Assembly (NCBI RefSeq): GCF_000772535.1
Contig: NZ_JSUM01000013.1
Span: 62,001-126,000 of the forward strand
Direction: 5' to 3'
Source of the DNA: Chelonobacter oris
Lineage (GTDB): Bacteria; Pseudomonadota; Gammaproteobacteria; Enterobacterales; Pasteurellaceae
Length of the DNA: 64,000 nt
Shown: one piece after another, positions 31,491-41,799 of the stretch
How positions within the stretch are numbered: position 1 is the first letter of the stretch
Layout of the letters: each line of letters begins with the position of its first letter
Translations under genes and position numbers: made by a program
The notes under the pieces: generated by a model
Seen by the model: only the letters and a program-made list of their open reading frames with translations
Told to the model about the DNA's origin: nothing
Database searches by the model: none

Positions 31491-31514
31491 TTATTCCTAG
31501 ATGTAACTGAATCT

Positions 31515-32264
31515 TTACTTTTGCTGTTTAATATTATCCAACAGCACTCTCTGTTCGTCAGTCAGAGCTAGGCTCTCCAATAGCTCAGGCCGGCGGGTCC
31601 AAGTGCGGTGCAATGACTGTTGTAAACGCCATTTGCGTATTTCCGCATGGTTGCCCGACAGCAATACCGGCGGTACGGCGACTCCGTCCAACACATCGGG
31701 ACGGGTATAGTGCGGACAATCCAACAAACCGTCGGCAAAAGAATCTTCTGCTGCGGAAGCTTGCTTGCCCAATACCCCGGGAATAAAACGGGCAACGGCG
31801 TCGATTAACGTCATTGCCGGCAATTCCCCGCCGGTGAGGACATAATCCCCGACCGACCACTCTTCATCGATTTCCGCCTCGATTAGGCGTTCATCGATAC
31901 CTTCGTAGCGTCCGCAGACCAAAATCAGTTTCTGATCTTGTGATAACTGCCGTACGCCGCGTTGGTCGAGTTTGCGTCCCTGAGGCGAAAGATAAATCAC
32001 TTTCACCCCCTCGTCACCTGCTGCCTGTTTTGCGGCTTCCTTTGCGGTCAGGATTGCATCACGCAATGGTTGCACCATCATCAGCATTCCCGGGCCGCCG
32101 CCATAAGGGCGGTCGTCCACCGTGTTGTGCTTATCGTGCGTAAAATCGCGAGGATTCCAGCACCGCACTTGCAGCAAGTTTTGTTTTACGGCTCGTCCCG
32201 TAACCCCGAATTCTGTGATTGCTTTAAACATTTCCGGGAAAAGACTAATAATCCCAATCCACAT
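31515..32264 (-). CDS. trmD: tRNA (guanine-N1-)-methyltransferase
   Basis: A 249-residue SPOUT-fold enzyme that methylates G37 of tRNAs at N1 using S-adenosylmethionine, preventing +1 frameshifting. The knot region is visible: [27 protein letters not shown] and the DSF...HYTRP segment. Length is as in E. coli (255). Third gene of the operon, 36 bases before rplS. Confidence 0.98.
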   Translation of the reverse strand: MWIGIISLFPEMFKAITEFGVTGRAVKQNLLQVRCWNPRDFTHDKHNTVDDRPYGGGPGMLMMVQPLRDAILTAKEAAKQAAGDEGVKVIYLSPQGRKLDQRGVRQLSQDQKLILVCGRYEGIDERLIEAEIDEEWSVGDYVLTGGELPAMTLIDAVARFIPGVLGKQASAAEDSFADGLLDCPHYTRPDVLDGVAVPPVLLSGNHAEIRKWRLQQSLHRTWTRRPELLESLALTDEQRVLLDNIKQQK

Positions 32265-32318
32265 ATTGTTACCTATGCTAAAAATGTTACCGCCAAAGCG
32301 CCCACATCGTTCCTGAGG

Positions 32319-32843
32319 TTAGAAACCAGCGTCCCAATCCACTTCAATAGTCTTTGTGGCGAGATCGACTCTTTTAACTACTGTTTGTTCAAGATACGGA
32401 ATTAACCGCTCTTGTTTGCCGAAAGCATCGTTAAGATTGGCTTTTACCACGAATACGTCGTTCGAGCCGGTTTCCATCATGTCGCTCACTTCGCCCAATT
32501 GGTATCCTTGCAGGTTGATGACTTGGCAGCCGATCAGATCGTGCCAGTAATAGCCTTCTTCCAGTTCAGGGAAATTGTCGGCGCTTACCCCGATTTCAAC
32601 ATTGGTCAGCGCTTGTGCTACGTCGCGATCATCGACATTTTTCAGTTTAACGATCAAATCGTTACTGTGATAACGCCAGCTTTCCAGTTCGGTGGCTTGC
32701 CATTGTCCCTTGATATTCAGATACCAAGGCTGATAATCGAAAATGCTTTCTGATTCTTCCGTTGATGAATAAATTCGCAACCAACCGCGAATCCCGTAAG
32801 TTGATCCCAACTTGCCGACAGTGCTGATGTTTTGCGTACTCAT
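32319..32843 (-). CDS. rimM: 16S rRNA processing/ribosome maturation factor RimM
   Basis: A 174-residue protein with the RimM N-terminal domain ([18 protein letters not shown]) and a PRC-barrel C-terminal domain ([22 protein letters not shown], ending EVDWDAGF). It assists maturation of the 30S head near uS19. ATG at 32843 follows AGGTGAAT; an in-frame GTG six bases earlier is less likely. Second gene of the operon. Confidence 0.97.
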   Translation of the reverse strand: MSTQNISTVGKLGSTYGIRGWLRIYSSTEESESIFDYQPWYLNIKGQWQATELESWRYHSNDLIVKLKNVDDRDVAQALTNVEIGVSADNFPELEEGYYWHDLIGCQVINLQGYQLGEVSDMMETGSNDVFVVKANLNDAFGKQERLIPYLEQTVVKRVDLATKTIEVDWDAGF

Positions 32844-32866
32844 ATTCACCTACTGATTTTTGCTGA

Positions 32867-33115
32867 TTAAGCTGCTTTTTGCGCTTCTTTAACTAACGCA
32901 GATACGCGCTCGGATAAAGATGCACCTTTTTCGATCCAGGCGTTTACACGCTCTAAATCCAAACGTAAACGTTCTGCATTACCGGCAGCAAGCGGATTGA
33001 AAAAACCGATGCGCTCGATAAAACGACCGTCACGCGGGCTGCGGCTGTCCGCAACAACTACTTGATAAAATGGGCGTTTTTTTGCACCGCCACGAGATAA
33101 ACGAATGGTTACCAT
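32867..33115 (-). CDS. rpsP: Ribosomal protein bS16
   Basis: An 82-residue bS16 ([36 protein letters not shown]). Small-subunit protein and first gene of the operon. The leader contains a small hairpin, CCTCG-TT-CGAGG (about 33148-33159), of unknown role. The 253-base gap to cas3 is A+T-rich and carries divergent promoters that I could not place exactly. Confidence 0.98.
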   Translation of the reverse strand: MVTIRLSRGGAKKRPFYQVVVADSRSPRDGRFIERIGFFNPLAAGNAERLRLDLERVNAWIEKGASLSERVSALVKEAQKAA

Positions 33116-33368
33116 AGCGTCCTCTAAAATGATAGTAAAAATAAAACCCTCGTTCGAGGTGAGGGTGTAGTGTCCTTTTTATCGCCATACGGCCACAAAA
33201 AGTCGTCAGATTTTACTCTTTTCTCGAAGAATTGCAAGTTTTAGTACGCTTGTCCGCTTTCATGCCGTGAATAAAATTTATTCGAGTTAAATCGATTTTT
33301 ATTTGCAATGATAAATATTCTTTTGGTAAAACAGAGACGTATATTTTAAATATTAAAGGCGGCAAATC

Positions 33369-35993
33369 ATGGCGGCGTTTAAAGCGAAAAAAATGAATAG
33401 GCAAAACCAAGCCGTTATTCCTTCAGTCATTTATCAAGACTGTTTAGCAAAAACTTATCGTTTATCCGATGGAACGACGATTCCGGGGCGGGGAGTCTTT
33501 GAACATTGTGTCATTGTCGGTGAAGTGGCTAAAAAATTATTGGCATTAATTCCCGCTTCTTTACGGAAAGAATTATTTCCGGCAGGAACCGAATTGCTCG
33601 CTGCTGTACATGATATTGGCAAAGTGTCCGTTCGTTTTCAAAATAAATTAAAAAAGGCGATGGATTCCCGTCTGGTTTTGAACATTGATGATAGGAAATG
33701 GAATGGGCATGGCGGCGTTACATTTTTAACCTTATTAGCGCTAATTAATGAAAAATCCGCTGTGGCTGCGGGGCAACATCACGGGCGTTATCCACATTTA
33801 GCCAAAGTGGAAATTACCGACCCGCAACATTCAGAATTCTTAGGCGGTGAGGGATATCATGCTCAGCGTCTTGCCTTAATTGACGCATTGAAAACCCATT
33901 TTCAAACGGATTTTCCGATATTGGTAAATGAACAGCAGGTTTTGGCGGTTTCCGGCTTGATTACCGTGGCGGATTGGATTGGTTCCGGTGAATTATTTGA
34001 AGATCCCCAGCAAAATTGGCGGCAATTTATAGCACCTGCAATTTTACACGCCGGTTATCAAGCTTTAACGGTACGTCCTGATTTGTCATTTGAAACAATT
34101 TTTGGTTTTGAGCCGCATTTGGCGCAGCAGCAGCTGTTTGAACAGGTTAATCAGCCCGGCGTTTATGTATTGGAAGCACCAATGGGAATGGGTAAAACCG
34201 AAGCTGCACTCTATGCTGCATATAAAATGTTACAAAGCGGATCGGCAACAGGATTTTATTTTGCCTTACCGACGCAATTAACATCAAATAAAATCTATCA
34301 ACGCGGCAATGAATTTTTGGCGCAGATTTTGGATTCCGCGAATTTGCAGCAGGCGTTGTTGATACATGGTTCGGCATGGCTGCAACAATTTGAAATGGGG
34401 GAAGATGCGGCAGCGGGCGGTGCTTGGTTTAATCAGCATAAAAGAGCGGTGTTGGCACCGTTTGGTGTGGGGACGATCGATCAAATTTTATTATCGGTAA
34501 TGCGGGTAAAACATGGCTTTGTGCGGGCTTTCGGTTTGGTTGGAAAAGTCGTTATTTTAGATGAAATCCATTCATATGATTTATATACCGGCGTTTTGGT
34601 ACAGCGTTTAATTTCGGTATTACGTAAATTAGGTTGTAGTGTCATTATCTTAAGTGCAACGTTAACACGTCAGCGTCGATTGGAATTATTGGGGCTTGAG
34701 CCGGCAAAATATCCGGTACAGGAAGCGCCGGAGCCTTATCCTTTAATCAGTGTGTCCAATTCTGATCACCCTTATCGAACGCTTGCAGTTGCCCCACCGG
34801 CCGGCAAATCCATATTACTGAAAAATGCCACGCGTCAAACTGCTCTTGAGGAGGCATTATCTCGGGCAGAAAAGGGGCAGCAAGTGCTCTGGGTTGAAAA
34901 TAGTGTTGCTGAAGCGCAGGAAACCTATCAGATAATTGCCGCACGTTGTAGCGGCATGGAGATAAAGTGCGGTTTGCTCCATTCTCGTTTTACGGCGCAA
35001 GATCGGGAAAAGAATGAAGGCGAATGGATTGATTTATATGGTAAAGCGGGGTGGGAAAATAGAGACTCCGCCCCACGCTTATTGCGGGGACGAATTTTAA
35101 TCGGTACGCAAGTTTTAGAACAATCCATTGATATTGATGCGGATTTCTTAGTTTCAAACTTTGCGCCAAGTGATATGTTATTGCAGCGTTTAGGACGATT
35201 ATGGCGGCATGAGGGAACACCTCGTGTCCCATCGGCAAAAGCGGAAGCATGGTTAATCATGCCGGCATTGCAAGATGCGATTGATGATCCCATCAACGCC
35301 TTTTCAACCTCGGCATTTGTGTATGCGCCCTATGTTTTATGTCGTAGTCTACTGGTTTGGGCGCATTTAACCGACATCACCTTGCCCGACGATATTCGTC
35401 GGATTTTAGAAATGACCTATGCTGAACGCAGCGAAAGCGGCAAATTGGCCCAATGGCGACATTATTTAGAGAACGGTAACCAATCCTATGGTTTTCCGAA
35501 ATCTCGCGGGCGTCAGCAGTTGCAGCAACTTGCGTTAGCGGCACAAATGAATCAAGGATTTGCAGAAGATGACGATAAGGTACAAACTCGTTTCAGTGAA
35601 CAGGATAGCCAAGATATTTTACTGTTACGTCATGTGCGCATGCTTGAAACGGAAAAAGCGACAGAACTGACCTTGTTGGACGGCTCTGTTTTAACATTGC
35701 CTTTAAATGGGCGCCGATTGCCACGTAAAGTACAAAAGCAGTATGCCGCACAATTAATGCAACATAAAGTCAGTATTAATAGCCAATATGCGCCCAAAGC
35801 ACAAACCGTGGATTCTCTCTCTTTTTTAAAGGATTATTGCTATCTTGGCGGGAAAAGGGAAGGAGAGCGATCTTTGTTAACGGTTGCCATCGTGTCCGAT
35901 GACGGTGCGCTAACGGGGTGCTCATTATTCCATTTAGAATGCCAAAAACCGCTCTTTTATTCTCCAACTATCGGATTAAACGTTCAAAAGTAG
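33369..35993 (+). CDS. cas3: CRISPR-associated helicase/nuclease Cas3 (type I-E)
   Basis: An 874-residue Cas3, the nuclease-helicase recruited by Cascade to degrade target DNA. An N-terminal HD nuclease domain is visible (FEHCVIVGEVA with His46, AVHDIGK with His81-Asp82, GQHHGRYP). A superfamily 2 helicase follows: Walker A GMGKTEAAL near 272, DEIH near 397, SATLTR near 428, and the QSIDID and QRLGRLWRH motifs near 590-620. Length is close to E. coli Cas3 (888). No frameshift or missing key residue is seen. AAAGGCGG precedes the ATG. A 133-base A+T-rich gap separates it from cas8e, so it may be transcribed independently. Confidence 0.95.
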   Translation: MAAFKAKKMNRQNQAVIPSVIYQDCLAKTYRLSDGTTIPGRGVFEHCVIVGEVAKKLLALIPASLRKELFPAGTELLAAVHDIGKVSVRFQNKLKKAMDSRLVLNIDDRKWNGHGGVTFLTLLALINEKSAVAAGQHHGRYPHLAKVEITDPQHSEFLGGEGYHAQRLALIDALKTHFQTDFPILVNEQQVLAVSGLITVADWIGSGELFEDPQQNWRQFIAPAILHAGYQALTVRPDLSFETIFGFEPHLAQQQLFEQVNQPGVYVLEAPMGMGKTEAALYAAYKMLQSGSATGFYFALPTQLTSNKIYQRGNEFLAQILDSANLQQALLIHGSAWLQQFEMGEDAAAGGAWFNQHKRAVLAPFGVGTIDQILLSVMRVKHGFVRAFGLVGKVVILDEIHSYDLYTGVLVQRLISVLRKLGCSVIILSATLTRQRRLELLGLEPAKYPVQEAPEPYPLISVSNSDHPYRTLAVAPPAGKSILLKNATRQTALEEALSRAEKGQQVLWVENSVAEAQETYQIIAARCSGMEIKCGLLHSRFTAQDREKNEGEWIDLYGKAGWENRDSAPRLLRGRILIGTQVLEQSIDIDADFLVSNFAPSDMLLQRLGRLWRHEGTPRVPSAKAEAWLIMPALQDAIDDPINAFSTSAFVYAPYVLCRSLLVWAHLTDITLPDDIRRILEMTYAERSESGKLAQWRHYLENGNQSYGFPKSRGRQQLQQLALAAQMNQGFAEDDDKVQTRFSEQDSQDILLLRHVRMLETEKATELTLLDGSVLTLPLNGRRLPRKVQKQYAAQLMQHKVSINSQYAPKAQTVDSLSFLKDYCYLGGKREGERSLLTVAIVSDDGALTGCSLFHLECQKPLFYSPTIGLNVQK

Positions 35994-36126
35994 AATTTTA
36001 CAAAAAATCGTGATTATTTTTACTTAAAATTTGAACTTAATCACATTTTTAATATGTTTAATAATATATGATTATTATCGCCTAATGTAGAGGCGTTAAA
36101 ATGAAAAAGCATGGCGAGGTGTTTCT

Positions 36127-37650
36127 ATGTTGAATAAAATAACAGATAGTCTTCTTCATAATCATGAAGGTTTTAATTTAATTGATTCTCGCTGGATTCC
36201 GATAGCTGATCACGGTTTGGTCGGCTTGCGTGATGTTTTTAGCGCACCTTATTTAGGCAGACTGGGCGGAAATGCCATGCAAAAAATCGCCTTGTTCAAA
36301 TTATTGTTGGCAATTGCTCAGGCGGCTTATACCCCCAAAGATGATGACGAATGGAACGCGCTTACGCCCGAAGAATTGGGGCAACGATGTGTCGCCTATT
36401 TGGAAAAATGGTACGACCGATTTGAGTTATATGGCGATTCCCCCTTTTTACAAATGCCTGAAATCTCTGGCGCAGCTATACAGGATTTTGGTGCGGTATT
36501 GCCGGAGATTGCCACCGGCAATACCACGGTTTTTACCCAAACCCAGCGGGAAAAACCGTTATCGAATGCAGATAAAGCCTTATTAATTTTAGTGTTATGC
36601 AGTTTGGCATTGGGCGGGAAAAAAACGGATAACCGCATCGTCTTAAGTTCAGGTTATCGGGGAAAATCGAATGATAAAGGTAAGCCTTCCACCGGCAAAG
36701 CCGGGTCTGCATTAGGATTTATGGGGTTGCTGCATACGTTTTATCTTGGTAACTCGATACTTGAAACGATTTATTGCAACTTATTCACGGCAAGTGATAT
36801 TCAACAAATGACCGTTTTTGCCGAAGGGTTGGGTACTCCGCCTTGGGAACGTATGCCAAACGGGGAAAATGATTCGATTGCACAAACGCTGAAACGAAGC
36901 TTCATCGGGCGCTTACTTCCAATGGGGCGGTTTTGTTTATTGGCAGAAAATGGCTTGCATTACAGCGAAGGTATTCAGCATTTTGGTTATAAAGAAGAAA
37001 AAGTTGCCGATCCGAGTGTTGCGATTAATTTAAGTGGTAAAGAGGCAAAAGTGCTGTGGGTTGATCCGGAAAAACGCCCATGGCGAGAGCTGACCGCTCT
37101 TTTGAGTTTTATCGAAACGGCAACGTTTAACTGCCCGCAATTGAGTTTACCGGCGAGACGGGTAAAACGAAAATTCAGTAATATCGGCATCTGGTCGGGC
37201 GGATTACGGGTAAGCAGTAACGCCGGTGAACAATATGTTTCCGGAACTGACGATTTCGTCGAATCAGCCGCTTGGTTTGATACGGAATATTTTAATCAAA
37301 CTTGGTTTGAGCAATGGAAAAACGCCATGCAGCAATTGGATAAATATGCGAAAACGGTTTATTCAACCGTTGCCCAATTTTATCGTGAGCAAAAATTAGA
37401 CGGAAAAGCCCAAGCTACTTTAGCTGCTAATCAGTTTTGGCTGTTGTGTGAACAGAATTTACAGGCGTTGATTGAGGCTTGTGAATTGATTACAGAAGAT
37501 GAAAACAGCAATTCTGTCCCGCTAAATATGTTATACCGCTCTTTTATCCGTTATGCATATCAAATCTATGATCAATACACCGCCAATCAAACGGCAAGAC
37601 AATTAGAAACGTGGGCAAAATGCCGTCCACATTTCGCAAAAAACAGTTAA
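36127..37650 (+). CDS. cas8e: Cascade large subunit Cas8e (Cse1/CasA)
   Basis: A 507-residue Cse1-type protein, which in E. coli (502 residues) recognises the PAM and recruits Cas3. The typical N-terminus is present (FNLIDSRWIPIADHG), as are GNTTVFTQ and the ALGFMGLLHTFYLG segment. It is followed after 12 bases by cse2 in a tightly packed operon that runs to cas2. Identification rests on these motifs, size and position. Confidence 0.93.
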   Translation: MLNKITDSLLHNHEGFNLIDSRWIPIADHGLVGLRDVFSAPYLGRLGGNAMQKIALFKLLLAIAQAAYTPKDDDEWNALTPEELGQRCVAYLEKWYDRFELYGDSPFLQMPEISGAAIQDFGAVLPEIATGNTTVFTQTQREKPLSNADKALLILVLCSLALGGKKTDNRIVLSSGYRGKSNDKGKPSTGKAGSALGFMGLLHTFYLGNSILETIYCNLFTASDIQQMTVFAEGLGTPPWERMPNGENDSIAQTLKRSFIGRLLPMGRFCLLAENGLHYSEGIQHFGYKEEKVADPSVAINLSGKEAKVLWVDPEKRPWRELTALLSFIETATFNCPQLSLPARRVKRKFSNIGIWSGGLRVSSNAGEQYVSGTDDFVESAAWFDTEYFNQTWFEQWKNAMQQLDKYAKTVYSTVAQFYREQKLDGKAQATLAANQFWLLCEQNLQALIEACELITEDENSNSVPLNMLYRSFIRYAYQIYDQYTANQTARQLETWAKCRPHFAKNS

Positions 37651-37662
37651 CAGGAGATTGTT

Positions 37663-38181
37663 ATGCAAAATGCTGACAGTACAAAGGTGAAAACGGATGG
37701 TTTCATTCAATACATCATACAAAATTGTGCAAAAGATAAGGGCTTTGCGGCATTAGTGAAGCGGGCTGATAATCCGAATACCGAATATTACAGTTGGGAA
37801 ATTTTGGCGCGCTTTATTGATTTAACCGATGATTATAAACGCCTGCCATACGCGTATATTGCTGCTGCGATTGCAGATGGAAAAATACAACAAAACGGCA
37901 CGCAAAGTATCGGACGGATTTTAGCTAAATGTTATGACGGTACAAACGGGGCGGGGAATCAAGAAGAACAGGCGAAATTGCGATTAAGACGTCTATTGGC
38001 GTGTCAAAACAGTGTTGAAGCGAGCAATGTTTTACGCGGGTTATTGAGTTTGATTCGGGCTAAAAATTTAGCGGATCAATTGGATTATGCGGAATTATTA
38101 AAAAATTTAATTTATTTCAATGATAGTGTTAAAGCACGTTGGGCAACGGCATTTTATCGTAGTGAGGTCGGAAATGAATAA
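37663..38181 (+). CDS. cse2: Cascade small subunit Cse2 (CasB)
   Basis: A 172-residue alpha-helical Cse2 protein (LKLRRLLACQNSVEASNVLRG-type helices near 105-125). Two copies stabilise the R-loop in E. coli Cascade. The stop overlaps the cas6e start by eight bases. The motif WEILARFIDLTDDYKRLPYAYIAAAIA region and its position identify it. Confidence 0.92.
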   Translation: MQNADSTKVKTDGFIQYIIQNCAKDKGFAALVKRADNPNTEYYSWEILARFIDLTDDYKRLPYAYIAAAIADGKIQQNGTQSIGRILAKCYDGTNGAGNQEEQAKLRLRRLLACQNSVEASNVLRGLLSLIRAKNLADQLDYAELLKNLIYFNDSVKARWATAFYRSEVGNE

Positions 38182-38821
38182 AGCATTGTATGCCAGCGTA
38201 TTAAAATTAGGGCGTAGAGAAATCACGCGGTTTAATATTCGAGATGCGTATGCGTTACATAAGGTTATTTATTCTTTATTTGATAAAGGAAATGCGGGTT
38301 TGGAACGCCGTTTTTTATATTGCGAAAAAGGTACGGCATTTGATTTACAGAGTAAAGAATACGTTAAACAGGTCATTCTGCTGTCCAGTGAGTATCCGCA
38401 AAATAGCGTGCGAGATTATTGTTTTGATTTGAAAACATGCGAAATCCCCGATGGCTTTTTGCAGCATCAGCAATACCGTTTTGAAATTAAAATGAATGTG
38501 GCAAAAAGGGATAATCAAAGCCAGAAGATGACTCCTTTAAAAGATAAAGAGGCCATTTTTCTTTGGTTTTTGCAAAAGAATGCGCAATGGGGGTTTCAAG
38601 CCGACCCGCAGCATTTACAAATTAATGCACACAACGTGATGCGTTTCGACAAAGGCGAAAGAGCGGTTACATTAAATGTCGTGACGTTTCAAGGCGTATT
38701 GTGTGTAACCGATAGAATAAAATTTCAACACGGTTTTCAGCAGGGAATAGGTCGCGGGCGCTCATTTGGCTTAGGTTTATTACAACTTATTCCGATTAAC
38801 GATACCTTTTTTTCTATTTGA
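38174..38821 (+). CDS. cas6e: CRISPR RNA endonuclease Cas6e (CasE)
   Basis: A 215-residue RAMP protein that cuts pre-crRNA within the repeat and stays in Cascade. The glycine-rich RAMP loop GIGRGRSFGLGLL is at the C-terminus. His29 in RDAYALHKVIY is in the place of the catalytic His of Cas6e. The start overlaps the cse2 stop. It lies before cas7e rather than after cas5e as in E. coli, an altered order. Confidence 0.9.
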   Translation: MNKALYASVLKLGRREITRFNIRDAYALHKVIYSLFDKGNAGLERRFLYCEKGTAFDLQSKEYVKQVILLSSEYPQNSVRDYCFDLKTCEIPDGFLQHQQYRFEIKMNVAKRDNQSQKMTPLKDKEAIFLWFLQKNAQWGFQADPQHLQINAHNVMRFDKGERAVTLNVVTFQGVLCVTDRIKFQHGFQQGIGRGRSFGLGLLQLIPINDTFFSI

Positions 38822-38836
38822 TTTCAGGAGATGACC

Positions 38837-39886
38837 ATGACAAATCCACTTAAAAATACACGCATTGAATTTCATATTTTGCAATCTTTTCCGGTAACCT
38901 GTCTCAATCGTGATGACGTCGGCGCGCCAAAATCCGCGATCGTTGGCGGTGTACCGCGTGCGCGCGTGAGCTCGCAATGCTGGAAGCGGCAGGTTCGTTT
39001 GGCGATGGCCGATTTTGATATTAAATTAGCCGTGCGGACGAAAAGAATTGCGGAATGGATTTCAGCAAGTTGCTTATCTTTAGGAGCAACCGAAGAACAA
39101 GCGAATAAGTGCGGCAGTAAGGTTGGCGGCTTTTTGACAAAAGATACGCTGCATTTTATGACCGAAACGGAAGCGGCTGCCTTTACTGCATATTGTCAAC
39201 AACAAGCCTTTGATGACAGTAAATTAAAAGATAAAGAGGTATACAAACTCGCTAAAAAGGTATTGAATCCTGCTTTGGACGGTTTGGATATTGCATTATT
39301 TGGACGAATGGTGGCGCAGGCTGCCGATCTCAATGTTGAAGCGGCCGTTTCTTTCTCACATGCGATTTCAACACACAAAGTAACTTCCGAAATTGATTTT
39401 TTTACTGCGCTTGATGATCGGTCAAATGAAGATGAGACGGGTTCGGCGCATATGGGCGCATTGGAATTTAATTCCGCAACTTATTACCGTTATATTAGCG
39501 TGGATTTAGGACAGTTGCATCAGACTTTGCAGGGGCAAGATCTTAAAAAAGCGGTTGACGCCTTTATCAAAGCGCTTTATGTCGCTGTGCCGGCCGCACG
39601 ACAAAGTACACAATCCGGTGCGAGCGGGTGGGAATATGCGAAGATTTTGGTGCGTAACGGACAGCGTTTACAAGTTCCGTTTGAAAGAGCGGTTAAGGCG
39701 GAGAGACAGGAAGGTTATCTAAAACCAAGTATTCAGACGCTTAAAGATTATTTGCAGCACAAAGAAAAACTTTCAGGCTCACTGTTTGGAAAAATTGCTG
39801 AGTATGATTTCGGTGAGGATGAAAATTTTAATATCGATCAATTGATTAGCGCATTACATTCACATATAGAGGTTGCCGATGAGTAA
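38837..39886 (+). CDS. cas7e: Cascade backbone subunit Cas7e (CasC)
   Basis: A 349-residue Cas7/Cse4 protein, six copies of which coat the spacer part of the crRNA. Family blocks: IEFHILQSFPVTCLNRDDVGAPKSA at the start, SSQCWKRQVR, and NSATYYRYISVDLGQL. ATG at 38837 is six bases after GGAG; an ATG six bases earlier is too close to it. Ends eight bases inside cas5e. Confidence 0.93.
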   Translation: MTNPLKNTRIEFHILQSFPVTCLNRDDVGAPKSAIVGGVPRARVSSQCWKRQVRLAMADFDIKLAVRTKRIAEWISASCLSLGATEEQANKCGSKVGGFLTKDTLHFMTETEAAAFTAYCQQQAFDDSKLKDKEVYKLAKKVLNPALDGLDIALFGRMVAQAADLNVEAAVSFSHAISTHKVTSEIDFFTALDDRSNEDETGSAHMGALEFNSATYYRYISVDLGQLHQTLQGQDLKKAVDAFIKALYVAVPAARQSTQSGASGWEYAKILVRNGQRLQVPFERAVKAERQEGYLKPSIQTLKDYLQHKEKLSGSLFGKIAEYDFGEDENFNIDQLISALHSHIEVADE

Positions 39887-40592
39887 TCCTTATTTGCTGC
39901 TATGGTTCGAAGCGCCATTACAAGCCTGGGGATTTGATTCTAAATTCGGACGGCGGGAAACTTTAGCATTCCCAACGAAATCCGGCGTATTGGGACTCCT
40001 TTGCTGCGCATTGGGCTATTCTGGTGAACAACGTGAATTTTTAGCGGCTTTTGCGGAATTGGATATGCAGGTTGTTGCTTATCCAAGAGAATCCAAACAA
40101 AAAATGACGCAATCAACAATATTACGTGATTTTCACATGGTTGGTAGTGGTTACGACGAGAGTGATCCTTGGCAAAAAATGTTGATTCCTAAAACAAAAG
40201 AGGGGAAGCCGGCCGTTGGCGGCGGGGCTAAATTGACATATCGTTATTATCTGCAGGATATGGCGTTTGCCGTGGCTTTGGAAGTGCCTCATCAACAGAT
40301 TGAATTATTGGTGGAAGCGATGAAAAGCCCGGTGTGGGATTTGTATTTAGGTCGAAAGTGTTGTGTGCCGACAGAATTTATCTATCAAGGTGTGTTTGAA
40401 AGCAGTCAGCAAGTATTTACTCATGCAGAACAGTTCAATCTTAATCGAAAAAAGAACCGCTATGCTAAATTTAAAGTGATTCAGGGCAATCAGCCTGATT
40501 TGGGTGAAGTACTTGCTTTGAATGATGTACCGTTGAATTTTGGCGAAAGTAAACACTATCGTGATCGTTTTATTACGATTATTGATTTATAA
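39879..40592 (+). CDS. cas5e: Cascade subunit Cas5e (CasD)
   Basis: A 237-residue Cas5 protein that caps the 5-prime handle of the crRNA. LWFEAPLQAWGFDSKFGRRETLAFPTKSG is the family signature (residues about 7-35). Overlaps cas7e by eight bases and is separated from cas1 by 20 bases. Confidence 0.93.
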   Translation: MSNPYLLLWFEAPLQAWGFDSKFGRRETLAFPTKSGVLGLLCCALGYSGEQREFLAAFAELDMQVVAYPRESKQKMTQSTILRDFHMVGSGYDESDPWQKMLIPKTKEGKPAVGGGAKLTYRYYLQDMAFAVALEVPHQQIELLVEAMKSPVWDLYLGRKCCVPTEFIYQGVFESSQQVFTHAEQFNLNRKKNRYAKFKVIQGNQPDLGEVLALNDVPLNFGESKHYRDRFITIIDL

Positions 40593-40612
40593 CAACTAAA
40601 AGGGAGCCTGTC

Positions 40613-41488
40613 ATGGCAGAAAATCAACGCTTGCTAATTAAAATTACGCGCGATTCTTTGCCCCAAGTTAAAGATAAATACCCTTATATTTATCTCGAAC
40701 GCGGCAGGCTGGAGATTGATGACAGCAGTGTAAAGTGGATAGATTGCGACAACAATGTTGTTCGCCTGCCGATTGCAACCATTAATTGCTTATTGCTTGG
40801 CCCTGGAACCAGCATTACTCACGAAGCAATAAAAGTGATTGCGACAGCCAATTGCGGACTGTGCTGGGTGGGGGAGGATAGCTTACTCTATTATGCCTCC
40901 GGCATTGCCCCCACCAGTAATTCTCGTAATTTTCGCCTTCAAATGCAGCTTTCTGCCGATCCTAAAAAATCGCTTGATATTGCACGTAAATTATTTGCTA
41001 AGCGGTTTCCTGATTTAGATTTAACCGATAAAACGTTAAAAGAAATGATGGGGCTTGAAGGGCAGCGAGTGCGTAGTTTATACCTTGCAAAAGCAGAACA
41101 ATACCAAGTGGGGTGGAAAGGGCGGCAATATGTTCCAAATAAATTTGAATTAAGTGATTTAACCAATCAAATTTTAACTGCAACCAATACCGCACTTTAT
41201 GGCATCTTGTGTTCTGCAATTCACAGTATGGGATATTCCCCTTATATGGGATTCATTCATTCCGGCAGCCCCTTACCTTTTGTCTACGACTTAGCGGATT
41301 TATACAAAGAAAATTTATGCATTGATTTGGCATTTTCACTTACTAAAACAATGGCGGGGTTATATAACAAACATGCTGTTTCTTCTGCTTTTCGTTCTCG
41401 TGTAATTGAAACAGATTTGTTGACTAATATCACCCAAGATATTACTGAACTCCTTGGAGGAAGAAATGCTCGTCGTACTGGCAAATGA
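40613..41488 (+). CDS. cas1: CRISPR adaptation integrase Cas1 (type I-E)
   Basis: A 291-residue Cas1e that integrates new spacers with Cas2. Visible: LPIATINCLLLGPGTSITHEA, WVGEDSLLYYASG, and the metal-binding set in which a Glu near 143 (MMGLEGQRVRSLYLAKA) is joined by His and Asp in GYSPYMGFIHSG and FVYDLADLYK. Length is slightly under E. coli Cas1 (305). It overlaps cas2 by 23 bases. Confidence 0.95.
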   Translation: MAENQRLLIKITRDSLPQVKDKYPYIYLERGRLEIDDSSVKWIDCDNNVVRLPIATINCLLLGPGTSITHEAIKVIATANCGLCWVGEDSLLYYASGIAPTSNSRNFRLQMQLSADPKKSLDIARKLFAKRFPDLDLTDKTLKEMMGLEGQRVRSLYLAKAEQYQVGWKGRQYVPNKFELSDLTNQILTATNTALYGILCSAIHSMGYSPYMGFIHSGSPLPFVYDLADLYKENLCIDLAFSLTKTMAGLYNKHAVSSAFRSRVIETDLLTNITQDITELLGGRNARRTGK

Positions 41489-41750
41489 TTTGCCGCCGGC
41501 CGTTCGAGGGCGGATGAAACTCTGGTTTGTTGAACCAAAACCAAACGTTTTTGTCTCTGGGGTGAAAGATTCTGTCGCTAAAACCGTTACGGAATATTTA
41601 CTCAGTCATTGCTCGGTTGAGAGTGGGCTTGTTATTTTTCGACAAACACCGCACATTCCATATTATGAAATACAGACGCTTGGAAAAACGAAAAAAGAGT
41701 TGATTAAAATTTCAGGCTTACAACTTGTTATAGAAAAAAATCTAGATTAA
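41466..41750 (+). CDS. cas2: CRISPR adaptation protein Cas2 (type I-E)
   Basis: A 94-residue Cas2e (MLVVLANDLPPAVRGRMKLW, VFVSGVKDSVAKTV, GLVIFRQTPHIPYYEI), the same length as in E. coli. ATG at 41466 follows GGAGGAAG inside the cas1 end; an in-frame TTG at 41454 is rejected. The array leader starts immediately after its stop. Confidence 0.95.
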   Translation: MLVVLANDLPPAVRGRMKLWFVEPKPNVFVSGVKDSVAKTVTEYLLSHCSVESGLVIFRQTPHIPYYEIQTLGKTKKELIKISGLQLVIEKNLD

Positions 41751-41799
41751 GAAATACTAGATATTGTATTTTTTATTCGCTCTTTTACAATATAGTGGT
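41751..41799 (+). promoter_or_regulatory. CRISPR leader
   Basis: A 49-base A+T-rich stretch between cas2 and the first repeat, on the side of the perfect repeats. The degenerate last repeat at 42715 confirms that this is the leader end. Confidence 0.7.
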
